DNA from: Paenibacillus sp. Soil766
GTDB taxonomy: Bacteria > Bacillota > Bacilli > Paenibacillales > NBRC-103111
Direction: 5' to 3'
Assembly: GCF_001428105.1 (NCBI RefSeq)
Contig: NZ_LMSJ01000020.1
Location: 62,656-126,655 of the forward strand
DNA: 64,000 nt
In this document: piece after piece, positions 1 to 9,508 of the stretch
How the letters are laid out: the number at the start of each line of letters is the position of its first letter
How positions within the stretch are numbered: the stretch's first letter is position 1
The notes under the pieces: generated by a model
Told to the model about the DNA's origin: nothing
The model's database searches: none
What the model saw: the letters and a program-made list of their open reading frames with translations, nothing else
Made by a program: the position numbers and the translations under genes

Positions 1-2
1 GT

Positions 3-902
3 GCTTTTACAAAAGAGTTGTTCAAAAATTACGATTTGTACTTACTGCTTGTCCCGGGCATCATCTTCTTCTTTGTATTCTGTTATGTTCCTATGTTAGG
101 TCTTGTCGTAGCTTTTAAGGATTATAACATCTTCAAAGGCATCCTCGATTCGGATTGGGTAGGGTTGAAGCATTTCAAGGATATGCTACTGATTCAGGAC
201 TTCTATAGGATCGTCCGCAATACCCTGTTACTTAACGTTCTAGGCCTTATTGTGGGATTTCCGGCACCGATTATTCTGGCGCTAATGCTGAATGAAATCA
301 GGGCGAAATATTTCAAGAAAATATCGCAGTCGCTCCTGTATCTGCCTCATTTTATGTCCTGGGTCATCATGGGCGGGATTATTTATAATCTGCTATCCCC
401 GAAATATGGGATCGTAAATAGTATGATGAGATTCATGGGGATGGAAGAGATCTACTTCATGATCGGAGAGACCTGGTGGGTCATTGTATACACACTGTCC
501 AGCGTATGGGCAGGAGCGGGATGGGGAACGATTATTTATCTTGCGGCGATGACGATGATCGATCCTTCTTTGTACGAAGCAGCTGTCATGGACGGCGCAG
601 GGAGATGGAAGAAAATCGTACATATTACGCTGCCGGGAATTATGCCAACTGTTATTATCTTGTTGATTCTCAATATCGGTCATATGGTATCCATTGGTTT
701 CGAGCATCCATTTGCTTTGCAGAATCCTGTTGTTACGAATATTTCAGATGTCATTAGCACCTACGTGTACTCCTCGGGGATTAAGCAGGGGCAATTCGGA
801 ATTACGACGGCAATCGGGATGTCGCAATCCATCATTAATCTTATTCTTGTGCTTGGTGCGAATTATTTTGCTAAGCGTCTGGGTAAGGAAGGACTTTGGT
901 AA
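3..902 (+). CDS. Sugar ABC transporter permease, LplB/MalF type (5' end outside window)
   Basis: Inner subunit of an ABC importer for an oligosaccharide, sitting in the cytoplasmic membrane. The frame is open to the left window edge with no stop, and the first visible residues continue the usual N-terminus of this family, so the true start lies upstream; a TTG at 18 is the first possible start inside the window but has no ribosome site. About six hydrophobic segments follow. The permease signature that docks on the ATPase is present near residue 190 (EAAVMDGAGR, then a leucine-proline-glycine). The C-terminus GKEGLW is typical of the LplB branch. It forms an operon with the next permease (27-bp gap) and the binding protein at 2030. 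The sugar is not determined by sequence; LplB relatives usually serve pectin or hemicellulose oligomers. Confidence 0.93.
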   Translation, partial: AFTKELFKNYDLYLLLVPGIIFFFVFCYVPMLGLVVAFKDYNIFKGILDSDWVGLKHFKDMLLIQDFYRIVRNTLLLNVLGLIVGFPAPIILALMLNEIRAKYFKKISQSLLYLPHFMSWVIMGGIIYNLLSPKYGIVNSMMRFMGMEEIYFMIGETWWVIVYTLSSVWAGAGWGTIIYLAAMTMIDPSLYEAAVMDGAGRWKKIVHITLPGIMPTVIILLILNIGHMVSIGFEHPFALQNPVVTNISDVISTYVYSSGIKQGQFGITTAIGMSQSIINLILVLGANYFAKRLGKEGLW

Positions 903-929
903 AATTCGAAGGAGTAGGAGAGTAGAGAT

Positions 930-1850
930 ATGGCGGCTACTGCACACAAACATGGAAATAGACGCAGCTTATTCGGTAAGTACTCGGGATGGGACGTAAG
1001 CTTTAACATCGTTAATTATACCTTGCTAATCCTATTCACTTTCATATGTATATTTCCCTTCATTAATACGTTAGCGAATGCCTTCAGCTCCAGCCATGCC
1101 ATACAGACGGGGAAAGTTGTGCTTTGGCCTGTGGAGTTTCAGCTTGATGCGATGAAATCGGTCGTTACCGATTCCAATATCATCAGATCGCTAGGGGTAA
1201 CCATTTATATCACGGTAGTCGGTACTGCGCTTAACATGCTATTCTCGATTACAACGGCGTATCCCCTTTCCAGGAAGGACTTGAAGGGGCGCAAATATTT
1301 TATGAATTTCATGATTGTGACCATGGTTTTCAGCGGTGGCATGATTCCCAGCTACTTGTTGATCAAGTCACTGGGGCTGTTGAATAGCTTATGGGCGTTA
1401 ATGCTTCCAGGTTTAATCAGCGCTTTCAACGTTATTATCATGAAAACCTTTTTTCAGGATCTCCCAGAGGAGCTGCGTGAGGCTGCTGTCATGGACGGCT
1501 GTGGTAATTTGCGTTATTTAGTACAGGTCGTGCTTCCCCTCTCCGGTGCCGTATTGGCAACGATAAGTCTGTTCTATGCGGTTGGTCATTGGAACTCCTA
1601 TTTTGCAGCCGTCTTGTACATCGATGATTCGGCACTCTATACGTTACAGGTGAAACTGAGGAACATTTTGCTGCTTGCCCAGATGGATACCTCTTTGGAA
1701 ACGATGCAATCTTTGGATAATCTCAACGTCATTGAGGAGTCTCTGAAGGGAGCCACGATTGTCTTCGCAACGGTTCCGATTCTCATCGTATACCCTTTCC
1801 TGCAAAAGTATTTTGTTAAGGGGTCGTTCCTTGGATCAGTTAAAGGATGA
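930..1850 (+). CDS. Sugar ABC transporter permease, YtcP/LplC type
   Basis: Second membrane subunit of the importer. It has 306 residues, close to the family length, with six predicted membrane segments and the cytoplasmic ATPase-docking loop EAAVMDGCGN around residue 187. The end, KGSFLGSVKG, is the conserved tail of the YtcP family. The start is ATG at 930, preceded by a purine-rich GGAGTAGGAGAG stretch. The gene lies 27 bp behind the first permease and 179 bp before the binding protein. As usual for these systems no ATPase gene is nearby; a shared MsmX-type ATPase elsewhere in the genome probably energises it. Confidence 0.93.
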   Translation: MAATAHKHGNRRSLFGKYSGWDVSFNIVNYTLLILFTFICIFPFINTLANAFSSSHAIQTGKVVLWPVEFQLDAMKSVVTDSNIIRSLGVTIYITVVGTALNMLFSITTAYPLSRKDLKGRKYFMNFMIVTMVFSGGMIPSYLLIKSLGLLNSLWALMLPGLISAFNVIIMKTFFQDLPEELREAAVMDGCGNLRYLVQVVLPLSGAVLATISLFYAVGHWNSYFAAVLYIDDSALYTLQVKLRNILLLAQMDTSLETMQSLDNLNVIEESLKGATIVFATVPILIVYPFLQKYFVKGSFLGSVKG

Positions 1851-1933
1851 TGAATAAGAGTGAACAACAAAAAAACTATCAAAATGTCAAAATTATCGAA
1901 TAGAATCGCCTAACGAAAGCGCCTATATTTACA

Positions 1934-1948
1934 ATGCAAGCGCTTAAA
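1934..1948 (+). promoter_or_regulatory. Possible catabolite-responsive element (cre)
   Basis: The 15-mer ATGCAAGCGCTTAAA matches the Bacillus cre pattern WTGNAANCGNWNNCW at all but one position. It lies in the 179-bp gap before the binding-protein gene, a sensible place for CcpA control of sugar uptake. This is a motif match only. Confidence 0.45.
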
Positions 1949-2029
1949 TGAAATGTATTCTCAACAAGATATGGGCGCAAACCCAGTTCAACGAGTAGGT
2001 CTGCAATTTTATACTAGGGAGGATGCATT

Positions 2030-3679
2030 ATGGTAAAGGTACTTAAAAAAGGGGTATTAGGGAGCATGGCTGTCGTGCTCATGCTTTCAGGTTTCTTGGT
2101 TGCTTGTTCCAGTAAAGATGAAGGAGGAAGCGCAGCAACAACTTCACCAAGTGGCAGTAATTCACCAACGCCTAGTAAAGAGCCTGAAAAACCGGCTAAA
2201 ATCCGTGTCACCTTGTGGGACCGTGCCAATGCGCCAGAGGGTCAGAACCTTGGCAATAACCCGATTATTAAATATGTCATTGATGAAACGAAGAAGGTTG
2301 GTCTCGATGTGGAATTCGTCTCCCTGCCTAGAGCGCAGGAATCGGAGAAGCTGAACGTATGGATGGCTTCCGGCGAAGCGCCTGACATTATTCTAACCTA
2401 CTCCATGGACACGATCTTCAAATACGCGGAACAAGGTGGATTATGGGAGCTGGATTCCTATCTAGCCAAGTATCCAGACTTGATTAAAAATAACAAATTA
2501 GCGCTTGACCAAGTGGGGATGTACAAGGGTAAGCGGTATGCGATTCCTGCCCTGAAGGCCAACACATATTCCGGTCCTAACATGAAGATTCGTAAAGACT
2601 GGCTTGATGCGCTAGGGATGAAGAATCCGACTACGAACGAAGAATTATATCAGGTACTGAAAGCCTTCAAAGAGAAAGACCCGGGCAACGTTGGGAAAGA
2701 CAAAGTGATCCCATGGGCGCTCCCTGCGATCAACCAATCCATGAAAGCCTTCTACTATGGTCCCATGTTTGGTTTCGGTGTCAATATGGATGGTCCGAGT
2801 AATCAGTTCTATTCGCCAGATGGCAACTACAAGAATGGTGTCTTCACATCATCCGTTGCTACACCTGAAGGAAAAGCCTATTACCAATGGATGAACAAAG
2901 TCTACAAAGAGGGGCTGATCTCCAAGGAATTCGTTACAGATGTGAGCTCTCAGCAATTTACGCAACAGGTTAACAGTGGTGTTGCGGGCTTCGTAGACTC
3001 CAACGACACACCGTGGAACCTGAATGTGGCTACACGTAAATCGGTTCCAACAGCAACTTGGGTACCTGTAGAGCCATTCAAACGTCCGGATGGATCTCAG
3101 GTTATGTCAAAGGTATCGGATTTCTCGATGCTTGTCGCTGTTCCGAAATCCAGCAAGAATCCGGATGCTGTCTTGAAGTATCTGAACTGGATGGTTGAAC
3201 CGAAGAATCTTGCGACCGTACAAAGCGGAATTGAGGGAGTAAACTGGAAGGATGACGGAGGAGTTAAAGTACAGATTGATCCCGAACTGAATAAGAAAAC
3301 CACATGGGTATCTCTTTCGGGAGACCTGGCCATTGTTCAACAAGGGGGACCAGCATTAAACAAAGAACAACTGCTTAAGTCAGTAGCCCTCTCACTTCCG
3401 GACGCGAAGCAGCGGGAAGAGTACGCTAATTCATTCATTACTTATTATGATATTTTCAAGAAATACGGCAAACCGAACACAGTGATCGATTCACCTCGGC
3501 CCGTAGCTCAGAAAACCGTTGCAGCTATCGAGAAGAGCCTGTATGAAGGTGTTTCCAAAGTGGTTATTTCAACGGATTTCGAGAAGACGTATGCGGAGAT
3601 GCTTAGCGGGTGGGAAAGAGCCGGAGGAAAAGAGTACGACAAAGAAATAAGCGACGCTTATAAAGCGATGAAGAAGTAA
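2030..3679 (+). CDS. Extracellular solute-binding lipoprotein of sugar ABC importer (LplA/YtcQ type)
   Basis: Lipid-anchored receptor that delivers an oligosaccharide to the two permeases upstream. It has 549 residues. The signal peptide ends in a lipobox with the modified cysteine at residue 26 (LVACSS), followed by a Ser/Thr/Pro-rich linker to about residue 55. The rest is a family-1-type periplasmic binding fold, with the characteristic start IRVTLWDR and the segment MASGEAPDIILT. The start is ATG at 2030 behind AGGGAGGATGCATT. Unlike the two binding proteins of the pectin island, it has no DxDxDG calcium-type loop. A strong terminator follows at 3700. Confidence 0.92.
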   Translation: MVKVLKKGVLGSMAVVLMLSGFLVACSSKDEGGSAATTSPSGSNSPTPSKEPEKPAKIRVTLWDRANAPEGQNLGNNPIIKYVIDETKKVGLDVEFVSLPRAQESEKLNVWMASGEAPDIILTYSMDTIFKYAEQGGLWELDSYLAKYPDLIKNNKLALDQVGMYKGKRYAIPALKANTYSGPNMKIRKDWLDALGMKNPTTNEELYQVLKAFKEKDPGNVGKDKVIPWALPAINQSMKAFYYGPMFGFGVNMDGPSNQFYSPDGNYKNGVFTSSVATPEGKAYYQWMNKVYKEGLISKEFVTDVSSQQFTQQVNSGVAGFVDSNDTPWNLNVATRKSVPTATWVPVEPFKRPDGSQVMSKVSDFSMLVAVPKSSKNPDAVLKYLNWMVEPKNLATVQSGIEGVNWKDDGGVKVQIDPELNKKTTWVSLSGDLAIVQQGGPALNKEQLLKSVALSLPDAKQREEYANSFITYYDIFKKYGKPNTVIDSPRPVAQKTVAAIEKSLYEGVSKVVISTDFEKTYAEMLSGWERAGGKEYDKEISDAYKAMKK

Positions 3680-3699
3680 TGAGGTTAGAGCTGAATTGT

Positions 3700-3740
3700 A
3701 GGGAGCGAACAGATTTCTGGTTCGCTCCCTTTGCTTTTTA
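3700..3740. terminator. Bidirectional intrinsic terminator between binding protein and tetR
   Basis: Ten-base-pair stem GGGAGCGAAC / GTTCGCTCCC with a 9-nt loop, followed by a T-rich run. It separates convergent genes and can serve both. Confidence 0.85.
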
Positions 3741-3762
3741 CTATGCCCGCACGATCGCTGGA

Positions 3763-4335
3763 CTATTCGGGTCTCGGCAAATGCAAGAGTTCAGCAAGCT
3801 GTGAGGCCAAGAATACTGGTGTGTAGGGCAAATCATTCCGAAGCCAGAAAACAATCGTACCAATGATGGCCGAGGAGCCGTACCAAATCGCGATATCTTT
3901 CTGGACATGCAAAGTGGAAGTAGCTTCTATCTTGTCTATGCGACTGGTGATATGATCAGCGATCAGCTTCATGAGCCGTTCCGTAAATACAGGAATACGC
4001 TTGGAAGCAAGCAGAACCTTATAGAAATTTGAATTTTTAGCGATATGCTCAAGCATGTTCAGTATGATCTGGATAGTAAAGCCAGGAGGATCCGGAGCTT
4101 CCTTCAAGATGATATGGATTTCGTTAATCATGTCATCAGCCAGCTTATCGACCATGTCGGGGATATCTTGATAATGAAGATAGAAGGTAACGCGATTAAT
4201 TGTCGCTCGCTCCGCGATACGATTCACAGTTATTTTCTCGAGTTCAAGCTCCTGAAGTAATTCGATAAAGGAATTTCGAATCAATAGACGCGTTCGGAGT
4301 ACACGAGGGTCTACACGTTGGGGTTTTGTTGACAT
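3763..4335 (-). CDS. TetR/AcrR-family transcriptional regulator
   Basis: DNA-binding repressor of 190 residues. The N-terminal helix-turn-helix is clear at residues 12-60: 'LIRNSFIELLQE', 'ITVNRIAERATINRVTFYLH'. The C-terminal part matches the ligand domain seen in TetR proteins with a YaaA/DhaS-like tail (TetR_C_8 style). It is divergent from an MFS drug exporter gene, 227 bp apart, so it probably represses the exporter and itself. The start is ATG at 4335 with GGAGAGAAGG upstream. Confidence 0.88.
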   Translation of the reverse strand: MSTKPQRVDPRVLRTRLLIRNSFIELLQELELEKITVNRIAERATINRVTFYLHYQDIPDMVDKLADDMINEIHIILKEAPDPPGFTIQIILNMLEHIAKNSNFYKVLLASKRIPVFTERLMKLIADHITSRIDKIEATSTLHVQKDIAIWYGSSAIIGTIVFWLRNDLPYTPVFLASQLAELLHLPRPE

Positions 4336-4422
4336 GAGCGATCATTCCTTCTCTCCAAGTTCTATACAACAATTTCTGCAAACATTGTAGATAATCTGAT
4401 AGATAGACGACATATCCATAAA

Positions 4423-4444
4423 AAATGTAAACTAATAAACATTT
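4423..4444. promoter_or_regulatory. Possible TetR operator
   Basis: Inverted repeat AAATGT-N10-ACATTT in the divergent tetR/MFS interval. A second, wider pair (ACATTG ... CAATGT) lies at about 4497-4524. Both are AT-rich and short, so confidence is low. Confidence 0.3.
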
Positions 4445-4562
4445 ATAAAAAAGCTGTTGCTTGTGATCATGGGGTTTGATGACTATAATACTATTTACAT
4501 TGAGTTTATTATACAACACAATGTCAATTAGTTCGAGACTGAATGTGAAAGGAATATGTGAA

Positions 4563-6056
4563 ATGAGTAAAATTGCAGCATTTGATCCTAGTTCTATTAA
4601 GAAAGGTCCCCTTTTGTTTGTCATGATTTTGGGGGCATTCATTGCGGTTCTGAATCAGACGATTATGAGCGTTGCCTTACCGCCACTCATGATTGAATTC
4701 AATATTGCCGCTTCAACCGGACAATGGTTGACCACTGGTTATATGTTGGTTAACGGTGTTTTGATTCCGATAACAGCGTTCCTGATGCAACGCTTTACAA
4801 CGCGGGAGCTGTTCCAAGCGTCCATGATTATTTTCCTCATTGGTACCATTGTTTCAGCCGTGGCGCCAGGCTTTGAGGTGTTGTTGACTGGTCGATTGAT
4901 TCAAGCAGCTGGGGCAGGTATTATCATGCCGCTACTGATGAATGTTATTTTGACGATCTTCCCGGCAGATAAGCGCGGAGGGGCTATGGGTATGGTTGGG
5001 TTGGCGATCATCTTTGCTCCTGCAGTCGGTCCTGCTCTAGCGGGGTATATTTTGGAACATTATTCATGGCGTGTTCTTTTCTATGGCATCATACCTATTG
5101 TTGTTATCGTTATAGCCGTTGCTTATTTCTATCTGAAAAATGTCTCTGAACGACAGTATCCCAAAATTGATACATGGGGTGCCATTCTTTCAACCATCGG
5201 ATTCGGTTTCCTTCTTTACGGCTTTAGTAGTGCTGGCGGCAAAGGCTGGTCAAGCGTGGAAGTTATCTTATCTATTGTTGTCGGTGTAGTCGCATTAATT
5301 TTGTTTACATGGCGTCAACTGGTTATCAAAGACCCCCTACTGGATCTTAGAGCGTTCAAGCATAACATGTTTACCTTGACCACTTTAATCAACATCGCAG
5401 TCACAATGGTCATGTATGCAGATATGATGCTGCTTCCATTGTATTTGCAGAATGCTCGTGGATACACCGCATTGGAATCTGGTATTCTGATGCTCCCTGG
5501 CGCATTGCTGATGGGCTTGATGATGCCAATCGCTGGTAAGCTATTCGATAAATTCGGAGCGAAGTGGTTGTCCATTATCGGTATGGTTATTACGATCATA
5601 ACCACACTTGGATTCATTAATTTGACGGATTCTACAAGTTATACGTATCTAGTTCTCATGTCCACAGGACGTCGCTTTGGTATGGCGCTATTCTTAATGC
5701 CGATCACGACGGCGGGACTCAATCAATTGCCTGCAAGGCTGAATGCGCATGGTACCGCGATATCCAATACCATCAAGCAAGTGGCTGGCGGTGTTGGTAC
5801 GGCATTATTGATTACCGTCATGACGACTAGATCCAAGTCTCATGTCATCGAGTTAATGACGGCAAGTAAAACGGCGACTGCTACGAAGGAAATAATTAAA
5901 GAGGCATCGATCCAGGGGATTAATGATTCTTATCTCGTTATTATTGGAATTGCAGTTGTCGGATTAGTGCTATCTTTCTTCATCAAACGCGTAGGTCAAG
6001 CAGAGGAAGAAGAAACAGAAGTGGTTACCAATCACAAACCAGTTCGTGCAACGTAG
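4563..6056 (+). CDS. MFS drug exporter, DHA2 (EmrB/QacA/LmrB) family
   Basis: Proton-driven multidrug efflux pump, 497 residues from the chosen start, with about 14 membrane segments. Motif C of the antiporters is visible ('APAVGPALAGYILEHYSWR'), as are the motif A-like loop and the segment MPITTAGLNQLP typical of LmrB/EmrB. I place the start at ATG 4563 (MSKIAAFD) behind GAAAGGAAT; the frame is open further upstream to 4476 but without a ribosome site. One loop reads STGRRFGM where relatives have RGFGMG, a small deviation. Divergent from the TetR gene that probably controls it. Confidence 0.9.
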   Translation: MSKIAAFDPSSIKKGPLLFVMILGAFIAVLNQTIMSVALPPLMIEFNIAASTGQWLTTGYMLVNGVLIPITAFLMQRFTTRELFQASMIIFLIGTIVSAVAPGFEVLLTGRLIQAAGAGIIMPLLMNVILTIFPADKRGGAMGMVGLAIIFAPAVGPALAGYILEHYSWRVLFYGIIPIVVIVIAVAYFYLKNVSERQYPKIDTWGAILSTIGFGFLLYGFSSAGGKGWSSVEVILSIVVGVVALILFTWRQLVIKDPLLDLRAFKHNMFTLTTLINIAVTMVMYADMMLLPLYLQNARGYTALESGILMLPGALLMGLMMPIAGKLFDKFGAKWLSIIGMVITIITTLGFINLTDSTSYTYLVLMSTGRRFGMALFLMPITTAGLNQLPARLNAHGTAISNTIKQVAGGVGTALLITVMTTRSKSHVIELMTASKTATATKEIIKEASIQGINDSYLVIIGIAVVGLVLSFFIKRVGQAEEEETEVVTNHKPVRAT

Positions 6057-6080
6057 GGACAAATAAAAATCACTGGATGA

Positions 6081-6122
6081 AGTACAGTACGCTCCTTGGA
6101 GTGTGCTGTGCTTTTTATTTTT
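6081..6122 (+). terminator. Intrinsic terminator after MFS gene
   Basis: Imperfect stem of about 14 pairs (GTACAGTACGCTCC with GGAGTGTGCTGTGC), then CTTTTTATTTTTT. Confidence 0.8.
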
Positions 6123-6231
6123 TAATCTAGAGGGATGTCGAACATTTGTGTATAATGAGACAAGTTGACGAACGGACCCGGCTTTTCTGAGACTGAAAGG
6201 TCAAGAAATACGAAGAAGGAGTGGAGATCAG

Positions 6232-7677
6232 TTGTTGGTTCATAAGTTTAAAATGGCGTGGTTCTCGAACGTCAGGAAGGATGTCCTCGCGGGGATAACG
6301 GTCGCCTTAGCGCTGATTCCCGAGGCGATTGCCTTTTCAATCTTAGCGGGGGTAGACCCGATGGTGGGGCTGTATGCCTCATTTTGTATTGCAGTGACGA
6401 TTTCGATTGTAGGCGGGCGCCGAGGAATGATTTCCGCGGCAACTGGCGCTATGGCTTCGTTGATGGGGCCGGTTGTGGCGAAATACGGGATCGAGTATTT
6501 ATTTGCCGCGACAATACTGACGGGTGTTCTCCAGTATGTGATGGGGCTTTTGAAATTCGGCAGATTCATTACCTTCATCCCCCATTCGGTTATGACGGGA
6601 TTCGTGAATGCCTTGGCGATCATTATTTTCATGGCGCAGTTTCCTAGCTTTGAAGGGGCGAATTGGCAAATGCCATTGATGATTGCGGGTACGCTTGCGA
6701 TTATCTATCTATTGCCCAGATTTACTACGGCTGTACCTTCGCCGCTGGTGGCTATTATTATTATGACGATCATTTCTATGAGCCTGCATCTGGATCTTCG
6801 AACGGTAGGGGATATGGGCAAAATCACACAAGAGCTGCCATTTTTCCATATTCCACAAATTGATTTGTCGCTAGAGCTGGTCTGGCGCATGCTGCCGTTC
6901 TCCTTAGCACTTGCAGTTGTGGGCATGACGGAATCCCTGATGACGGCCACGATTGTTGATGAGATGACCGAAACGAAAAGTGACAAAAATAAAGAGGTCA
7001 AAGGCCAAGGGATCGCGAATGTGGTTTCAGGGTTGTTCGGCGGAATGGCAGGCTGTGCGATGATTGGACAAACGGTCATTAATGTGAAATCCGGCGGTAG
7101 AGCGCGGTTATCGACGTTCGTATCTGGGGTGTTTCTGTTGTTCCTGATTCTTGTTCTCGGCGATGTCGTTCGGGAAATTCCAATGGGAGCGCTGGTTGGT
7201 GTCATGATCATGGTGTCCATCGGAACTTTCGATTGGAGTTCACTAAGGACGTTAGCTAGAATTCCGCGGAGCGATGCATTGGTTATGATCGTGACCGTAG
7301 CCGTCGTTTTGGCCACATCCGATTTAGCTTTAGGCGTAGTAGCTGGTGTGATTTTGAGTGCATTGGTCTACGGTTGGCGATCTGCAAGAATCAAGGCTCA
7401 CGCGAGTATGGAGAAGAATGGTTCCAAAGTGTATCGGATTACGGGACAGCTGTTCTTCGGTACGATGGCGCATTTTGTAGAGCTTTTCGATTATAAAAAT
7501 GACCCAGAAGCGATCGTTATCGATTTCAGCTCTTCTCATGTATGGGATCATTCAGCCGTGACGGCGATTGCCAAAACGATGCAAAGATACGAGCAAATGA
7601 ATAAAACCGTAACGATAATTGGCTTGAACGCAGAAAGCAAGCATCTGATGGATCGAGTCGGACCACTGCAAAACTAG
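6232..7677 (+). CDS. SulP/SLC26-family anion transporter with STAS domain
   Basis: Membrane anion permease, 481 residues. The N-terminal SulP core has the signature [20 protein letters not shown] near residue 24 and the 'GLYASF' segment; roughly 12 membrane spans run to residue 385. A C-terminal cytoplasmic STAS domain runs from about 395 to 481 ([18 protein letters not shown]), slightly short. The start is TTG at 6232, with AAGGAGTGGAG 6 nt upstream. It is followed after only 27 bp by the CLC gene, so the two are co-transcribed. Family members move sulfate, bicarbonate or chloride; substrate cannot be assigned here. Confidence 0.9.
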   Translation: MLVHKFKMAWFSNVRKDVLAGITVALALIPEAIAFSILAGVDPMVGLYASFCIAVTISIVGGRRGMISAATGAMASLMGPVVAKYGIEYLFAATILTGVLQYVMGLLKFGRFITFIPHSVMTGFVNALAIIIFMAQFPSFEGANWQMPLMIAGTLAIIYLLPRFTTAVPSPLVAIIIMTIISMSLHLDLRTVGDMGKITQELPFFHIPQIDLSLELVWRMLPFSLALAVVGMTESLMTATIVDEMTETKSDKNKEVKGQGIANVVSGLFGGMAGCAMIGQTVINVKSGGRARLSTFVSGVFLLFLILVLGDVVREIPMGALVGVMIMVSIGTFDWSSLRTLARIPRSDALVMIVTVAVVLATSDLALGVVAGVILSALVYGWRSARIKAHASMEKNGSKVYRITGQLFFGTMAHFVELFDYKNDPEAIVIDFSSSHVWDHSAVTAIAKTMQRYEQMNKTVTIIGLNAESKHLMDRVGPLQN

Positions 7678-7704
7678 GTCTTTTCATTGGGGGTGAGAAT
7701 TACG

Positions 7705-9012
7705 TTGAAACAACGTCTAAGGGCAGTTTTTGAGCAGGCAGCTGCGTTGCTGCATATTGCACTTATGGGTTCGTTTATTAAATGGATTTTCTATGGAAGC
7801 CTAGTTGGCATTGTGACAGGTTCCGCTTCGGCGCTGTTTCTAGCCAGTTTAGACCTTGTTACCGAGAAGCGATTGAATCATCCATGGTTGTTGTTCCTTT
7901 TACCTCTAGGCGGGGCGTTGATGGCTTATATCTATCTGAAAATAGGTCGAAATTCGGGCAGGGGGAATAACCTGATCCTCGAACAACTGCATGAAGGGAA
8001 GGAAGCGATTCCTTTCCGTATGGCGCCATTGGTGCTCATGGGGACACTTGTCACGCATGTGTTTGGCGGATCAGCAGGTCGTGAAGGGACAGCTGTTCAA
8101 ATGGGGGGAAGCTTCGCTGAGTGGATAGGACGTATCTTCCGAGTGGACGAGGGGGATCGGAAAATCTTGCTCATGTGCGGCATTAGCAGCGGGTTTGGCT
8201 CCGTCTTTGGGACGCCGCTTGCGGGAACCGTCTTCGGCTTGGAAGTCGTCGCTATTGGGATGGTGAGATATCAGGCGCTGATTCCCTGTTTTATTGCCAG
8301 TGTGGTAGCCAACCTCGTGACCACGGCATGGGGGATTCACCATATTCACTATGCGATGGGGAGTGTCCCTGAGTTATCCACAGGGGTTGTTCTCAAGGTC
8401 GTATTGGCGTCGATCGTATTTGGATTAGCCAGCATCCTCTTTAGCGAGCTTACCCACGGGATGAAAAAGCTATATACGCGGCTATTTGCCAATCCGGTGC
8501 TGCGAGCCTTTGTCGGCGGTCTTGTGATTATTGCGCTTGTCGCGGTTTTCAGAACGAGGGATTACCTGGGGTTGGGCATTCCGTTGCTGCAGCAAGCGTT
8601 TGAAGAGCCGGTAGCCCACTTCGCCTTCTTGTGGAAAACGGTGTTCACCGCGCTTACACTCGGTGCTGGTTATCTCGGCGGGGAAGTAACCCCGCTGTTC
8701 GTCATTGGCGCCACCTTGGGCAATTCGCTTGCCGATCTGTTGGGTTTGTCCGCGCCATTCTTAGCGGCGCTGGGGCTAATCGCCGTATTCAGTGGTGCGA
8801 CGAACACGCCGCTAGCTTGCTTCATCATGGGCGTAGAGTTGTTCGGCTCTGAGGGGATCCTCTACATGTTCATGGCGTGCATCGTGAGCTATTTGTTCTC
8901 CGGCCACTCAGGGATCTACACCTCACAGCGAATCGGATTGTCCAAATCGAGAGGACACGCTGTGCCTGAGGGAGCAACACTGGCTTCGATTAAGGTGAAG
9001 AAGAAAGAGTGA
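7705..9012 (+). CDS. CLC-family antiporter with fluoride/proton (CLC-F) signature residues
   Basis: Integral membrane anion/proton antiporter, 435 residues. The gating-glutamate motif reads GREGT (Glu127). The first selectivity motif, GSGIP in chloride CLCs, is GNNLI (Asn88). The third motif, GxFxP, is GGEVTP (Glu327-Val-Thr). From memory, this Asn/Met plus Glu-Val-Thr combination and the 200-residue spacing of the two glutamates match the CLC-F fluoride exporter subfamily (Glu118, Glu318 and Met79 in the Enterococcus protein). I prefer the TTG start at 7705, behind GGGGGTGAG; an in-frame TTG at 7687 lies before that ribosome site. It probably shares a transcript with the SulP gene. No fluoride riboswitch is visible upstream. 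A generic chloride channel label would be the alternative. Confidence 0.85.
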   Translation: MKQRLRAVFEQAAALLHIALMGSFIKWIFYGSLVGIVTGSASALFLASLDLVTEKRLNHPWLLFLLPLGGALMAYIYLKIGRNSGRGNNLILEQLHEGKEAIPFRMAPLVLMGTLVTHVFGGSAGREGTAVQMGGSFAEWIGRIFRVDEGDRKILLMCGISSGFGSVFGTPLAGTVFGLEVVAIGMVRYQALIPCFIASVVANLVTTAWGIHHIHYAMGSVPELSTGVVLKVVLASIVFGLASILFSELTHGMKKLYTRLFANPVLRAFVGGLVIIALVAVFRTRDYLGLGIPLLQQAFEEPVAHFAFLWKTVFTALTLGAGYLGGEVTPLFVIGATLGNSLADLLGLSAPFLAALGLIAVFSGATNTPLACFIMGVELFGSEGILYMFMACIVSYLFSGHSGIYTSQRIGLSKSRGHAVPEGATLASIKVKKKE

Positions 9013-9017
9013 ATGTG

Positions 9018-9071
9018 AACAGGCCTTCTGTAAAGTAGATAAGTCTACTTGCTGAAGGCCTGTTTGTTTTG
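9018..9071 (+). terminator. Intrinsic terminator after clc gene
   Basis: AACAGGCCTTC pairs with GAAGGCCTGTT; an inner AAGTAGA/TCTACTT stem stacks on it; then TGTTTT. Confidence 0.85.
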
Positions 9072-9090
9072 TGTGGGCGGTTGGGAGAGG

Positions 9091-9490
9091 GGATAGTCGA
9101 AGAAATCGACTATCTCGTGCTCGACGTCCGCGAAAAGGGAGGAAATAGTCGAAGAAATCGACTATCTCGTGCTCGACAGCCGAGAAAAGGGAGGAAATAG
9201 TCGAAGAAATCGACTATCTCGTGCTCGACGTCCGCGAAAAGAGAGGAGATAGTCGAAGAAATCGACTATCTCGTGCTCGACGTCCGCGAAAAGAGAGGAG
9301 ATAGTCGAAGAAATCGACTATCTCGTGCTCGACAGCCGCGAAAAGGGAGGAGATAGTCGAGTAAATCGACTATCTCGTGCTCGACGTCCGCGAAAAGGCA
9401 GGAGATAGTCGAAGAAATCGACTAACTCGTGCTCGACAGTCGCGAAAAGAGAGGAGATAGTCGAAGAAATCGACTATCTCAGGCTCAGCC
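9091..9490. repeat. 52-bp tandem array of hairpin units, eight copies
   Basis: Units start at 9093, 9145, 9197, 9249, 9301, 9353, 9405 and 9457, an exact 52-bp period; the eighth is cut after its hairpin. Each unit holds an inverted repeat GATAGTCGA-AGAAA-TCGACTATC, extended to 11 bp (GAGATAGTCGA / TCGACTATCTC) in several copies, then a spacer with GTGCTCGAC and CGCGAAAAG. Spacers alternate between GACGTCC and GACAGCC/GACAGTC. One copy (9405) has a broken arm (ACTAACTC) and one (9353) a changed loop. The array fills the space between the CLC terminator and the convergent MBL gene. No gene is seen in this 497-bp interval. Confidence 0.95.
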
Positions 9491-9508
9491 TCCTCTCCGT
9501 CAGTTAGC

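Noticed and set aside
6123..6231. Fluoride riboswitch before the SulP/CLC operon
   Set aside because: I looked for the conserved fluoride-riboswitch core and terminator arms and saw none here or at 7678-7704.
9091..9490. CRISPR array
   Set aside because: The whole 52-bp unit is repeated, including the 'spacer'; there are no unique spacers and no cas genes nearby.
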